A stretch of 17,465 nucleotides of DNA from positions 1 to 17,465 of the forward strand of contig DASWFO010000202.1 of NCBI GenBank assembly GCA_036394195.1, read 5' to 3'. This document shows, piece after piece, positions 1-6,781 of this stretch (position 1 is the stretch's first letter; each line of letters begins with the position of its first letter). Source of the stretch: DATJPD01 sp036394195. GTDB lineage: Bacteria; Pseudomonadota; Alphaproteobacteria; CACIAM-22H2. The notes below the pieces were generated by a model, which was not told the origin of the DNA, did no database searches, and was given only the letters and a program-made list of their open reading frames with translations. The translations under genes and the position numbers were made by a program.

Positions 1-720
1 GATCCCGAGAACGATCGCGCCCTGCAGCGTCCCGATCAGCACGTAGGGCGCCAGCTTGCCGACGAGCGCGTCGAGCGCCTCGACCGGCGTCGCCAAGAGC
101 GCCTCCCATGTGCCGCGCTCCCGTTCGCGGGCGAGCGTCAACGCGCCCAACATCAGCGTGCTGATCATGACGATGACCCCGACCAGCCCGGGAACGATCG
201 TCCAGGAGGTGCGGCGGTCAGGGTTGAACAGCCAGTCGACTTGGACGGAAGCGCCGGCGCCGAGCGACAATGTCGTTGCGGCGTGGCGCCAGTATGCGGT
301 CTCGAGCGCGCTGAGAGCCGGACGCACGGCACCGGGGTCGCTCGCGTCCACGACCACGCGCGGCGCCGACACGGGCGGGGCTCCGAGCTCGATCCCCACC
401 AGGGCACTCCCGTTGACGACCATCCGCTCGGCTTCGCTAGACGGCAACCGATCGCCGACGATCCTGAAATAGCCGGTCTCGCCCACGATGCGAGCGGCAC
501 GCTCGGCCGAAGACGCATCGCCTCCGGCAATCGCGATGGGAACGCTTCTCGGATCGAGATTGACGGCGTACCCGAAGAGCAGGATCTGCACCGCCGGCAC
601 CAAGGCAATGAGGGATACGGCCACTCGGTCCCGGACGAGCCGAATGGTCTCGACACGCGCGACCGCCATCATTCGCGCGAGGCGCCGTCCAGCCGTCCGC
701 CTTGGCACAGAGAGGATCAT
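1..720 (-). CDS. ABC-2 type transporter permease, 3' end cut by window edge
   Basis: This is the membrane subunit of an ABC exporter and pairs with the ATPase directly upstream. The frame is open from an ATG at 720 to base 1, giving 240 residues; the family is usually about 370, so the C-terminal membrane helices lie outside the window. Residues 33-55 form a first membrane helix. A long extracytoplasmic loop follows, then the ABC-2 hallmark: FNPDRRTSWTIVPGLVGVI (about 165-183), a second helix, RERERGTWEALLATPV (198-213) and GKLAPYVLIG (221-230). This pattern is known from the YhhJ/YbhR/YbhS exporters. The start codon overlaps the ATPase stop as ATGA, so the two are translationally coupled. 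The HlyD-type periplasmic adaptor common in such exporters is not seen between the ATPase and the upstream genes; it could lie beyond the window. The cargo is unknown. Confidence 0.88.
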   Translation of the reverse strand, partial: MILSVPRRTAGRRLARMMAVARVETIRLVRDRVAVSLIALVPAVQILLFGYAVNLDPRSVPIAIAGGDASSAERAARIVGETGYFRIVGDRLPSSEAERMVVNGSALVGIELGAPPVSAPRVVVDASDPGAVRPALSALETAYWRHAATTLSLGAGASVQVDWLFNPDRRTSWTIVPGLVGVIVMISTLMLGALTLARERERGTWEALLATPVEALDALVGKLAPYVLIGTLQGAIVLGI

Positions 721-1469
721 GCTCGACGCTCGCGCGTCGGGGGCGACCACGGGAGAACCGCATCCTCGACCCGGGCCGCGGCCACGATCTGGCCGTCCCC
801 GAAGATAGCGGCGCGAGAGCATCGCTCCGCCTCGGCGAGGTCATGGGTGCTCACGATCACACCGGCGCCCGCCGCAGCCAACCCTTCGACGCGATGCCAC
901 ACCTCCTGCCGCGCCGCAGAATCGAGACCAGCCGTGGGTTCGTCGAGGAGCACGAGCTGCGGCGAATGAACCAATGACGCGGCGAGCTGAAGGCGCCGCG
1001 CCCAGCCGCCGGAGAGCGAGCCCGCCGGGCTGCGGGCCCATGGTGAGAGCCCGAATTTCCCGATCGCGGCCTCGGCTGCCCGGCGCGCATCGCTCAGCCC
1101 GTAGATGTCGGCGCGGAAGCGGAGGTTCTCGAATACCGAGAGCTCGGCATAAAGCGACAGGCGCTGCGACATGTAGCCGACCCGCTCGCGGATCTTTGCG
1201 CTCTCGCGGACGAGGTCGAAGCCGAGCACCCGCCCTCGCCCCCCGTCCGGCTTGAGAATGCCGGCAAGCATACGAAGAGTGGTGGTCTTCCCGCCGCCGT
1301 TCGCCCCGATAAATCCACAGATCTCGCCCGCGCGCAGGGTGAGCGTTACTCCTGCGACCGCGGTCCTCCGACCGTAGCGTTTCGAAATATCTTCAACGGC
1401 CACCATCGGCTCCCGGTCGCCAGGGGACACGGCGGCAATCGCCCCGTGGTCGCAGGTCGGCTCAGCCAT
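717..1469 (-). CDS. ABC transporter ATP-binding protein
   Basis: This is the cytoplasmic ATPase driving the adjacent ABC-2 permease (250 residues). Visible motifs: Walker A GANGGGKT (55-62), Q-loop glutamine in YMSQRLSLY (about 102), signature LSGGW (152-156), Walker B LVLLDEP (172-178), D-loop AGLD, and switch histidine in VSTHD (209). The GLSDA and TRERRA tail fit the CcmA/YbhF-like exporter ATPases. I chose the ATG at 1469. It overlaps the end of the ketoacyl-synthase gene by 8 bases, and the sequence before it (a longer GTG-initiated frame exists to 1523) encodes nothing conserved. No strong Shine-Dalgarno is seen, which fits translational coupling. The gene belongs to the operon that starts with the YHS gene. 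Confidence 0.9.
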   Translation of the reverse strand: MAEPTCDHGAIAAVSPGDREPMVAVEDISKRYGRRTAVAGVTLTLRAGEICGFIGANGGGKTTTLRMLAGILKPDGGRGRVLGFDLVRESAKIRERVGYMSQRLSLYAELSVFENLRFRADIYGLSDARRAAEAAIGKFGLSPWARSPAGSLSGGWARRLQLAASLVHSPQLVLLDEPTAGLDSAARQEVWHRVEGLAAAGAGVIVSTHDLAEAERCSRAAIFGDGQIVAAARVEDAVLPWSPPTRERRA

Positions 1470-2535
1470 GGTGGTAACGAAATCCACCGAACATGAAATC
1501 GGTGGCCTCGGCGCCGAGGGCAATCACGGTCTGGCCCGGTTTGAGGGTCGACCTCAATTGGTCAAGGGCAAGCCAGATCGCCGCCGACCCCGTATTTCCG
1601 AGCCGATCGGCTGTGACGACGATCTGCTCCGCCGAGAGACCAAGCGGCGGCGCCAGGATCGCGTCCATGCGGCCATTTGCCTGGTGCGGCAGGATATAGT
1701 CGGATGACCCGCCAGCCGCACGCGTCGCCGCCGCGGCGCAGCACAGAAGCAAATCGAGGCCCGTGCGGCGGATCGCGACGAAATCGTGCCGGAACTCGGG
1801 GAAACCGGCATTGCAATTCGGCGTGTCCGATCCGCCGTCTGTGACCGTAAGGCCGGGCGTGCGCCCGCGCCCAGCCTGGCCGTAGTAGACGTTCGAGAGG
1901 CGCGCGCCCGCGCCGTCGCAGTCGCGTGCGAGTATTATCGCAGCCGCGCCGTCGCCCATCTGCACGAGATTGACGAGCTGTCCCGTGTCCTCCGCCGCCC
2001 GGTGCGGATCGAAGAAGACGGAACCGGTTTCGGAGCCGACGATCGCGACCGGACCGGCGCCGGCGCGCAGCAGCCCCTGCGCAAACACCAGAGCGTTCGC
2101 AAAGCCGGTGCAAGCCTGACGAAATTCCGCGAAGGGGCCTCCGTAGTCGAGCAGCTCCGCGACCTCGCCGATGTTCGGCGGCATGAGACGCGCCGGCGTC
2201 GCCGTATGGCCGATCAGGTACGAGAGATCCCGCGACGCGAGCCCCGCCTCGGCGAGTGCGTTCCGCAGGGCGGCGGCGGCGAGCTCGGGATTGCGGTGAC
2301 CCATCCGGGGGGCCTCCAGGCGCATCGCCATATCGCGGCACAGGTGGCGTGTGTGAATCCCGAGCTTATGCGCGATCACCATGCCACGGCGGTACAGCGA
2401 CAGGCCGAAGCGCCGGTCCACCGTCATCAGCAGGTCCTGCGTCGCGATCGGCTCGCCCGGAAGTGCCGCACCGGTGCCAAGGACCGAAAGCGGCGTGCCG
2501 TCAGACCAGAACGGCGGCGAGAACGGCTTGGTCAC
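1462..2535 (-). CDS. 3-oxoacyl-ACP synthase III-like (FabH-fold) enzyme
   Basis: This is a thiolase-fold condensing enzyme of 357 residues, full length for the KAS III family. The complete Cys-His-Asn triad is present: Cys142 in FRQACTGFANAL, His284 in LPHQANGRM and Asn314 in RLGNTGSAA. Also visible are the GDGAAA motif (195-200) and a C-terminal GAEATDFMFGGF glycine-rich end. Such enzymes condense an acyl-CoA or acyl-ACP with malonyl-ACP, or act as acyltransferases. The N-terminus (about 40-80) diverges from housekeeping FabH, and the gene is not next to plsX or other fatty-acid genes, so a secondary-metabolite or lipid-modifying role is more likely than fatty-acid initiation. I chose GTG 2535 because it overlaps the upstream stop as GTGA; an in-frame ATG at 2646 would overlap that gene by over 100 bases. 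Its substrate is unknown. Confidence 0.85.
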   Translation of the reverse strand: MTKPFSPPFWSDGTPLSVLGTGAALPGEPIATQDLLMTVDRRFGLSLYRRGMVIAHKLGIHTRHLCRDMAMRLEAPRMGHRNPELAAAALRNALAEAGLASRDLSYLIGHTATPARLMPPNIGEVAELLDYGGPFAEFRQACTGFANALVFAQGLLRAGAGPVAIVGSETGSVFFDPHRAAEDTGQLVNLVQMGDGAAAIILARDCDGAGARLSNVYYGQAGRGRTPGLTVTDGGSDTPNCNAGFPEFRHDFVAIRRTGLDLLLCCAAAATRAAGGSSDYILPHQANGRMDAILAPPLGLSAEQIVVTADRLGNTGSAAIWLALDQLRSTLKPGQTVIALGAEATDFMFGGFRYHHG

Positions 2536-3209
2536 CGAAAGAGCCCGTCCGGCACGCGGCAAATGCGCTGGAACAGCCGTCCCGCATCCAGGCCGAGGCG
2601 CTCGAAAGCAGCGCCGCGCCGGGCCAGGACGCCGACGAGACCGCATCGGGTGCTTTCGGCAATCGCACCGATGACATCCCTGCCAACGAGATCGGCGGCG
2701 ATCCGCCGCGAAAGCCGGACATGCGTGGCCTCGTCCCGATGTATGCGACGGAGGATATCGGCGACGTTGGCCTCGTGCGCGAGGATGCTATGCGGTTGCA
2801 GCAGTGCCGAGAGGATCAGGCACGCGGCGGAATCGAGCGACGCGATCGAGGCAAGATGCAGCCCGACGTCGACGTAAGCGATGCCGTGGTAGAAGCGGAA
2901 CAAGGCGTGTCGCAGCTCGCGATCTCGCGCGGGTGCGGGCAGTGCTGCGCGCAGGCCGCGCAGCAGCCGCTCATGGATGAGCTCCTCCCCCACGATGCGC
3001 GCGAGCCCGCGGCGAGCCGCCTCCTCGAGCGGCGCCCCCTCAAAGCGCGCGAACGCGAGGGGCGCCGATTCCTCGCCGCAGGCGAAGACCTGCAGGAGCT
3101 CGGAGAGCGCCTCGGCCTGCCTGTCTTCGAGGCGGAGCGGGCCGGGCAGCTTCGCGGCAGGGCTTGCGTCGCCAAGGCGAAAGCAGACGCGTCGGTCGAT
3201 TTCGAGCAT
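2532..3209 (-). CDS. putative diiron ferritin-like protein
   Basis: This is a 225-residue, mostly helical soluble protein. It carries two ExxH motifs, EELIHE (75-80) and DEATHV (159-164). Candidate further glutamates are at 47/48 (ACGEES) and 146 (AHEANVADIL). The order Glu, ExxH, Glu, ExxH is the iron-ligand arrangement of the ferritin-like diiron fold. I infer an oxidase, oxygenase or iron-handling role; AurF-like or rubrerythrin-like relatives are possible, but I cannot assign a family. I chose ATG 3209, 28 bases after the YHS stop; a longer frame to 3296 would overlap that gene. The stop is coupled to the ketoacyl-synthase start by a 4-base overlap (GTGA). Pairing with a KAS-III-like enzyme and an exporter suggests it oxidises a small molecule made in this operon, which is inference. 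Confidence 0.7.
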   Translation of the reverse strand: MLEIDRRVCFRLGDASPAAKLPGPLRLEDRQAEALSELLQVFACGEESAPLAFARFEGAPLEEAARRGLARIVGEELIHERLLRGLRAALPAPARDRELRHALFRFYHGIAYVDVGLHLASIASLDSAACLILSALLQPHSILAHEANVADILRRIHRDEATHVRLSRRIAADLVGRDVIGAIAESTRCGLVGVLARRGAAFERLGLDAGRLFQRICRVPDGLFR

Positions 3210-3237
3210 GGCGGCCTGTTTGTGGAGCCAACTGAAG

Positions 3238-3723
3238 TCAGCCGTTGGGCTCAGAAAGCTTCGGCACAAGCGGCCAGTTCTGGTCGCCGTGGACAATGTT
3301 CCCGGACTTGTCCAGGGACCAGAGCTTTTGCGAGAAGAAGCTGTTGTTGAGATAGAGCTTATCGTTGACGATCGCCCACTCGTCGGGGTCGATATCCGCG
3401 ATCGTATTCAGCGCGATCGCGAAGGCACAGTAGCCGCCGTATTGCGGCGCGAATTTCTCCGGCTCGGCGAGGAAGCGGTCGCGGTGCTCGGCCGACACGA
3501 AGCGATACTCGACGCCCTTGTAGGACGTGGAGAACTGGGCCGACCCGCGCACCGGCTTGCGGTCCGTGAAGTAGGAGACGGGATCATAGCCTTTGACCGC
3601 CAGGCCGTGTTCCGTGTTCACCGCCGCGATCGGCGATCGCGCGGACGCAGCGCCGGACATCACCAGCGCAAGCAGGCAGATGGCGAAGATCTTCCGGAAG
3701 GGCGGGAGCAAAAAAGCGACCAT
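3238..3723 (-). CDS. exported YHS-domain protein
   Basis: This is a 161-residue protein with a Sec signal peptide (basic FRK, then hydrophobic IFAICLLALVMSGAASA, predicted cleavage near residue 28). The mature part is a single YHS domain: VKGYDPVSYFTDRKPV (43-58), YKGVEYRFVSAEHRDRFL (68-85) and the PEKFAPQYGGYCAFAI block (88-103) with Cys99. It matches the periplasmic family often named YHS domain-containing (seleno)protein; here the position is an ordinary cysteine. YHS domains are associated with metal binding, including copper and other soft metals, in sensors and transport ATPases. It is the first gene of the operon, and a SigF-type promoter lies about 120 bases upstream (3846-3871), so a periplasmic metal-related role fits the regulon. 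The precise function is unknown. Confidence 0.9.
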   Translation of the reverse strand: MVAFLLPPFRKIFAICLLALVMSGAASARSPIAAVNTEHGLAVKGYDPVSYFTDRKPVRGSAQFSTSYKGVEYRFVSAEHRDRFLAEPEKFAPQYGGYCAFAIALNTIADIDPDEWAIVNDKLYLNNSFFSQKLWSLDKSGNIVHGDQNWPLVPKLSEPNG

Positions 3724-3727
3724 GGCT

Positions 3728-3838
3728 TCACCTTTGGATATGGCGATACAAGAACGGGCTCGGCACCGCTGAGTCGATCGCGATTTTCCAGCTCCAGGAC
3801 GGGCGCATCCCGTGCGAACCGACCATCGGCGTCTTCAT
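3728..3838 (-). CDS. possible 36-residue leader ORF before the YHS gene
   Basis: This is a short open frame in the 5' leader of the YHS operon. It begins at ATG 3838, about where the transcript from the SigF-like promoter would start, and its TGA ends 4 bases before the YHS ATG. The peptide starts MKTPMVGSHGMRPSWSWKIA and ends YRHIQR. It would have to be translated leaderless or from the slightly earlier in-frame ATG at 3844. Its placement is suggestive of translational coupling, but there is no homology I recognise and chance is a real alternative in high-GC DNA. Confidence 0.2.
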   Translation of the reverse strand: MKTPMVGSHGMRPSWSWKIAIDSAVPSPFLYRHIQR

Positions 3839-3845
3839 GTTCATG

Positions 3846-3871
3846 TTCGCCTTCGCCATACGCGCGGTTAC
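3846..3871 (-). promoter_or_regulatory. SigF-type ECF promoter for the YHS operon
   Basis: On the minus strand the sequence reads GTAACC (3871-3866), 16 bases, then CGAA (3849-3846). This is an exact match in both elements and spacing to the GTAACC-N16-CGAA motif reported for Caulobacter SigF. It is followed by a leader of about 115 bases and then the YHS ATG. The same motif stands before bufA and sigF in this window. Confidence 0.8.
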
Positions 3872-3899
3872 GAAAGGCGCCGGCGCCGGCGATCACAAT

Positions 3900-3930
3900 C
3901 TCGCGACGCATTTTGCTCGCGACGCATTTG
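3900..3930. repeat. short tandem duplication, two copies of about 15 bp
   Basis: CTCGCGACGCATTTTG (3900-3915) is followed directly by CTCGCGACGCATTTG (3916-3930), differing by one T. It lies between the SigF-type promoter of the YHS operon and the end of the DoxX-NADH dehydrogenase gene. It could be replication slippage or a paired binding site upstream of the -35 element; nothing decides between these. Confidence 0.6.
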
Positions 3931-3983
3931 CAAATGGTCGCAATTGATGGCGACGGCACGCATGCGCAGATGAGCACCGGCGA

Positions 3984-4016
3984 AACGGGCTATGGCCGCG
4001 AGCCAGGCGCCAAACG
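3984..4016. repeat. 33-bp repeat, copy 1 (matches the sigma factor gene)
   Basis: These 33 bases match 10036-10068 inside the sigma factor gene at 32 positions, with an unbroken 28-base identity (3989-4016). The copy spans the end of the DoxX-NADH dehydrogenase gene and contains its stop codon (TAG, 3992-3990). In another minus-strand frame it reads FGAWLAAIAR, the sigma region-2 sequence. It looks like a scrap of the sigma gene joined to this 3' end. Confidence 0.75.
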
Positions 4017-6203
4017 AGTACCCGCGGCGGGATTTAGCGGTCCGAGGGTGGCCGACGCTTCGCCCGTGATCAGCCGGGTGCTGCGCCGGTAAGTCAGATA
4101 GGCCCAGAGCCAATCCAAAACGACGGTGGCCCGGTTCCGCCCGCCGACCAGGAACAGCACATGCGCCGCGCCCCAGAACCACCAGGCGAGAGCTCCGGAG
4201 ATGCGCACGGGACCCAGCTCGACCACGGCGGCCTGCCGACCGATCGTCGCAAGGCTCCCCAAATGCCAGTAGCGGAAGGGGGCCGGCGGCGGCCGCTTGT
4301 TCAAAGCCGCGCGGATCGCCCGTGCGGCATAGGACCCTGCCTGCTTTGCCGCCGGCGCCAGCCCGGGCACCGGACCGCCGCGCCACGCTTTGCACGCCGC
4401 CGTGTCTCCGACCGCGTAGACGCCGGGCAATCCAGGGACGGACAGGTCCGGGCTCACGATCAGGCGGCCGGAGGGATCGCGCGGCCGGCCGAGCCACTCG
4501 GCCACCGGCGAAGCGGCGACTCCCGCGGCCCATAAAACCGTGCGGGCGGCCAAGTGCTGCTCGCCGATCACGACGCCGTTGCCATCGACGTGACGGACGG
4601 CCGCATCCAGGCGGATATCGACACCCAGCGCGCGCAGCGAGCGCTCCGCCGCGACCGAGAGCGGCGGCGCGAAGGTCGGCAGGATCCGGGGCCCCGCCTG
4701 GACGAGGATCACCCGTGCGTCGGCTGGATCGATTGCACGATATTCGAGGTCCATCCCGTGCCTCGCCAGTTCGGCGATGGCGCCAGCCAGCTCGACGCCG
4801 GTCGGACCGCCGCCCACGACGACGAAGGTCAGCCAGGCGGTCCGCTCCGCATCCGCGACGGCGTTCTCGGCCTCCTCGAAGGCGCGCAGCAGACGGCCCC
4901 GGATCGCCGTGGCGTCCTCAATGCTCTTCAATCCGGGCGCCACGCCGGCCCACGAATCCTGGCCGAAGTAGCTGTGCCGCGCGCCGGTCGCGAGGACGAG
5001 ATAGTCGAACGGCATCCGTGACCGGCCAAGCAGAACCTCGCGCGTCCCCGTGTCGATCCCGGTCACCTCGGCCAAACAGACGCGGACGTTTGCTTGTTGG
5101 CGGAACAGGCTTCGGATGGGCGTCGCTATTTCGGCCGGTGACAGCGCCGCCGTTGCCACCTGATACAACAGCGGCTGGAAGAGATGATGGTTGCGCCGAT
5201 CGATCAGGGTGATGCGGCACCGCGCGTTGCGTAGGCCGCGGGCGGCCGCAACCCCGCCGAACCCGCCGCCGACCACGACGACGTGCGGCAGATCTGCCTC
5301 GGCGTCGCCGTGCTCGTCCCGTGCACCTTGTGCCCAGCGGACCACCAAAGAATCGAGCGAAAGCCGACCGGCTCCCGCGGCGGCCATGATGAGACAGAGC
5401 AGCAGGAGGTCGACCCGATCGTCCATCGACATAGTGATCCCGCTGAGCGGGATCATGCCCGCCAAAATCAGCGCGATGGGTCGTGTCGCGGCGCCGACGA
5501 CGAGCGAGCCGGCGAGCGCAGCCAGCACTCCGTCCGGGAGCATCGACGCCGGGAAGACTCCGATGCCGCGCAACCAGGACGGCGGTGCCACGACGGGTGT
5601 GGCGACCACCGCCGCCATGCCAAGCCGCATCAAGAGCAGGGTCGCTGGCTCCAGCGTCCGGGTGGCCCAGCCGTAGACCCGATCGATGATCCTGGCCGGA
5701 CCGAATGCGCTCCAGGTCAATCCGCGTCCCAGCAGACGGTCGAGCGAAAGCGCTCCGGGTCCGACCACCAGCAACCAGGCGAGGAGTGCTATTTCGGGCG
5801 CGGCACTCTGCGCGCTCGGCTCTGCAAGTCCCTGCGACGTCAGTTCGATGAGCATGGCCAAAGCCACCGGACGGGTCAGAAGGCCGGTCATCAGGAAAAG
5901 CGGCCCGAGAACGTGAAGCGTGTCCCCGAGTCCGCCGAGGGGTAACGCCGTGGCAAGCCCTCCCCCGCCGGCTCCGCCCTGCCAAGCGTGACTGGCCAGC
6001 ATCATCGCCATGGCCTGCTGGATCAGAACGACCTGGCCCAGCCAGAGTCTGGTCCCAAGCAGCAGCCACGGCATGGACACCCCCTGAACGACCCGCGTCA
6101 CGCCGGCCACGATGCGGACAACGCGCAGCACCGTACCGGCCGCAGGGCTCAAGGCCCGTCTCAGCCTGATCAGGGCCGCCTCGCGCTTTTGCGGTTGCGC
6201 CAT
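3990..6203 (-). CDS. fusion of two DoxX-like modules to a type II NADH dehydrogenase
   Basis: This is a 737-residue predicted inner-membrane flavoprotein. Residues 1-290 are hydrophobic and contain two similar DoxX-like units, each with a G..TRP.AL helix (107-117 and 237-247) and a G-LSLD-L end (150-158 and 278-286). Residues 305-710 are an NDH-2-type NAD(P)H:quinone oxidoreductase: FAD-binding VVVVGGGFGG (308-317), a second dinucleotide site VVVGGGPTGVELAG (461-474), FAD-contacting YAVGD (596-600), and a tryptophan-rich C-terminal membrane anchor (WWFWGAAHVLFLVGG). The start is ATG 6203, with AGGAG 7 bases upstream; reading further back would run over the separate DoxX gene. It is the last gene of the bufferin operon. 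The tail after RLITG is unusually long and ends in a 33-bp segment shared with the sigma gene. Known NDH-2 enzymes pass electrons from NADH to quinone without pumping protons; coupling to DoxX is inference. Confidence 0.88.
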   Translation of the reverse strand: MAQPQKREAALIRLRRALSPAAGTVLRVVRIVAGVTRVVQGVSMPWLLLGTRLWLGQVVLIQQAMAMMLASHAWQGGAGGGGLATALPLGGLGDTLHVLGPLFLMTGLLTRPVALAMLIELTSQGLAEPSAQSAAPEIALLAWLLVVGPGALSLDRLLGRGLTWSAFGPARIIDRVYGWATRTLEPATLLLMRLGMAAVVATPVVAPPSWLRGIGVFPASMLPDGVLAALAGSLVVGAATRPIALILAGMIPLSGITMSMDDRVDLLLLCLIMAAAGAGRLSLDSLVVRWAQGARDEHGDAEADLPHVVVVGGGFGGVAAARGLRNARCRITLIDRRNHHLFQPLLYQVATAALSPAEIATPIRSLFRQQANVRVCLAEVTGIDTGTREVLLGRSRMPFDYLVLATGARHSYFGQDSWAGVAPGLKSIEDATAIRGRLLRAFEEAENAVADAERTAWLTFVVVGGGPTGVELAGAIAELARHGMDLEYRAIDPADARVILVQAGPRILPTFAPPLSVAAERSLRALGVDIRLDAAVRHVDGNGVVIGEQHLAARTVLWAAGVAASPVAEWLGRPRDPSGRLIVSPDLSVPGLPGVYAVGDTAACKAWRGGPVPGLAPAAKQAGSYAARAIRAALNKRPPPAPFRYWHLGSLATIGRQAAVVELGPVRISGALAWWFWGAAHVLFLVGGRNRATVVLDWLWAYLTYRRSTRLITGEASATLGPLNPAAGTRLAPGSRP

Positions 6204-6262
6204 GATGATCTCCTGCCAGGCCGAGAGGTGAAGCACCCAAGCGAGGCGCTGAATATCCTTCG

Positions 6263-6781
6263 CTACGACCGGTCGATCCCCAGCGCCTTCTGGACGGCGT
6301 AGTCGAGCGACAGGCGGCCGGGGCCAAATGCCATGACGCACAACGCCATCGCCGCCCAGGTGAGATGAACGGGCCAGCCGTCGGGAACGGTGAGCTCGAC
6401 GATGCAGGTCATGACCAGGAGTGCCAGCCCGGCAAAACGCGTCCCCAGGCCGAGCACGAGGAAGATAGGAGCCAGGATCTCGACCGATCCCGACATGAAG
6501 GCCATGAGCGCCGGCGCTGGAAAGGAATACGGACCCCCCGGCAGGTGCAGCTTGAATTCCTCGCTGAACAGGAGCACGGCGGTGTCGTTTAACTGCAGGA
6601 AGCCCGACCACTTCAGTATTCCCGACCGCCAAAACGGCACCGCCAGCGCAATCCGCAGCACCAGCAGGACGAAGGAAGGCTGGGCAATGGCACGGATAAG
6701 TCCGATCGCCCTGTCGACGATACCGAGGAGCTGAAGCTTTCCGGTGCCGCGAACGATGCGCGGTTGCGTCGCAATGTTCAT
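6263..6781 (-). CDS. DoxX family membrane protein
   Basis: This 172-residue protein has four predicted membrane helices. Features of the DoxX family are RIALAVPFWRSGILKWSGF (43-61), a helix ending GLGTRFAGLALLV, and the closing GPGRLSLDYAV. The family is linked to quinone/redox membrane chemistry and is a frequent companion of bufferin genes. The start overlaps the bufC stop as ATGA (6778-6781), so it is translationally coupled, and the next gene begins 59 bases after its stop. The TRF/LSLD signatures recur twice in the downstream fusion protein, suggesting the two genes share an origin by duplication. Its exact role is not settled. Confidence 0.88.
   Translation of the reverse strand: MNIATQPRIVRGTGKLQLLGIVDRAIGLIRAIAQPSFVLLVLRIALAVPFWRSGILKWSGFLQLNDTAVLLFSEEFKLHLPGGPYSFPAPALMAFMSGSVEILAPIFLVLGLGTRFAGLALLVMTCIVELTVPDGWPVHLTWAAMALCVMAFGPGRLSLDYAVQKALGIDRS

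Noticed and set aside
3876..3889. GGCGCCGGCGCC palindrome as a terminator of the bufferin operon
   Set aside because: It is a simple GC repeat without a following T run and it lies over 100 bases past the last stop; no support for termination.
4918..6327. 469-codon minus-strand frame overlapping the DoxX-NADH dehydrogenase gene
   Set aside because: It is a shifted reading of the same DNA, giving Arg/Gly/Ala-rich sequence. The in-frame FAD and NAD sites of the real gene decide the frame.
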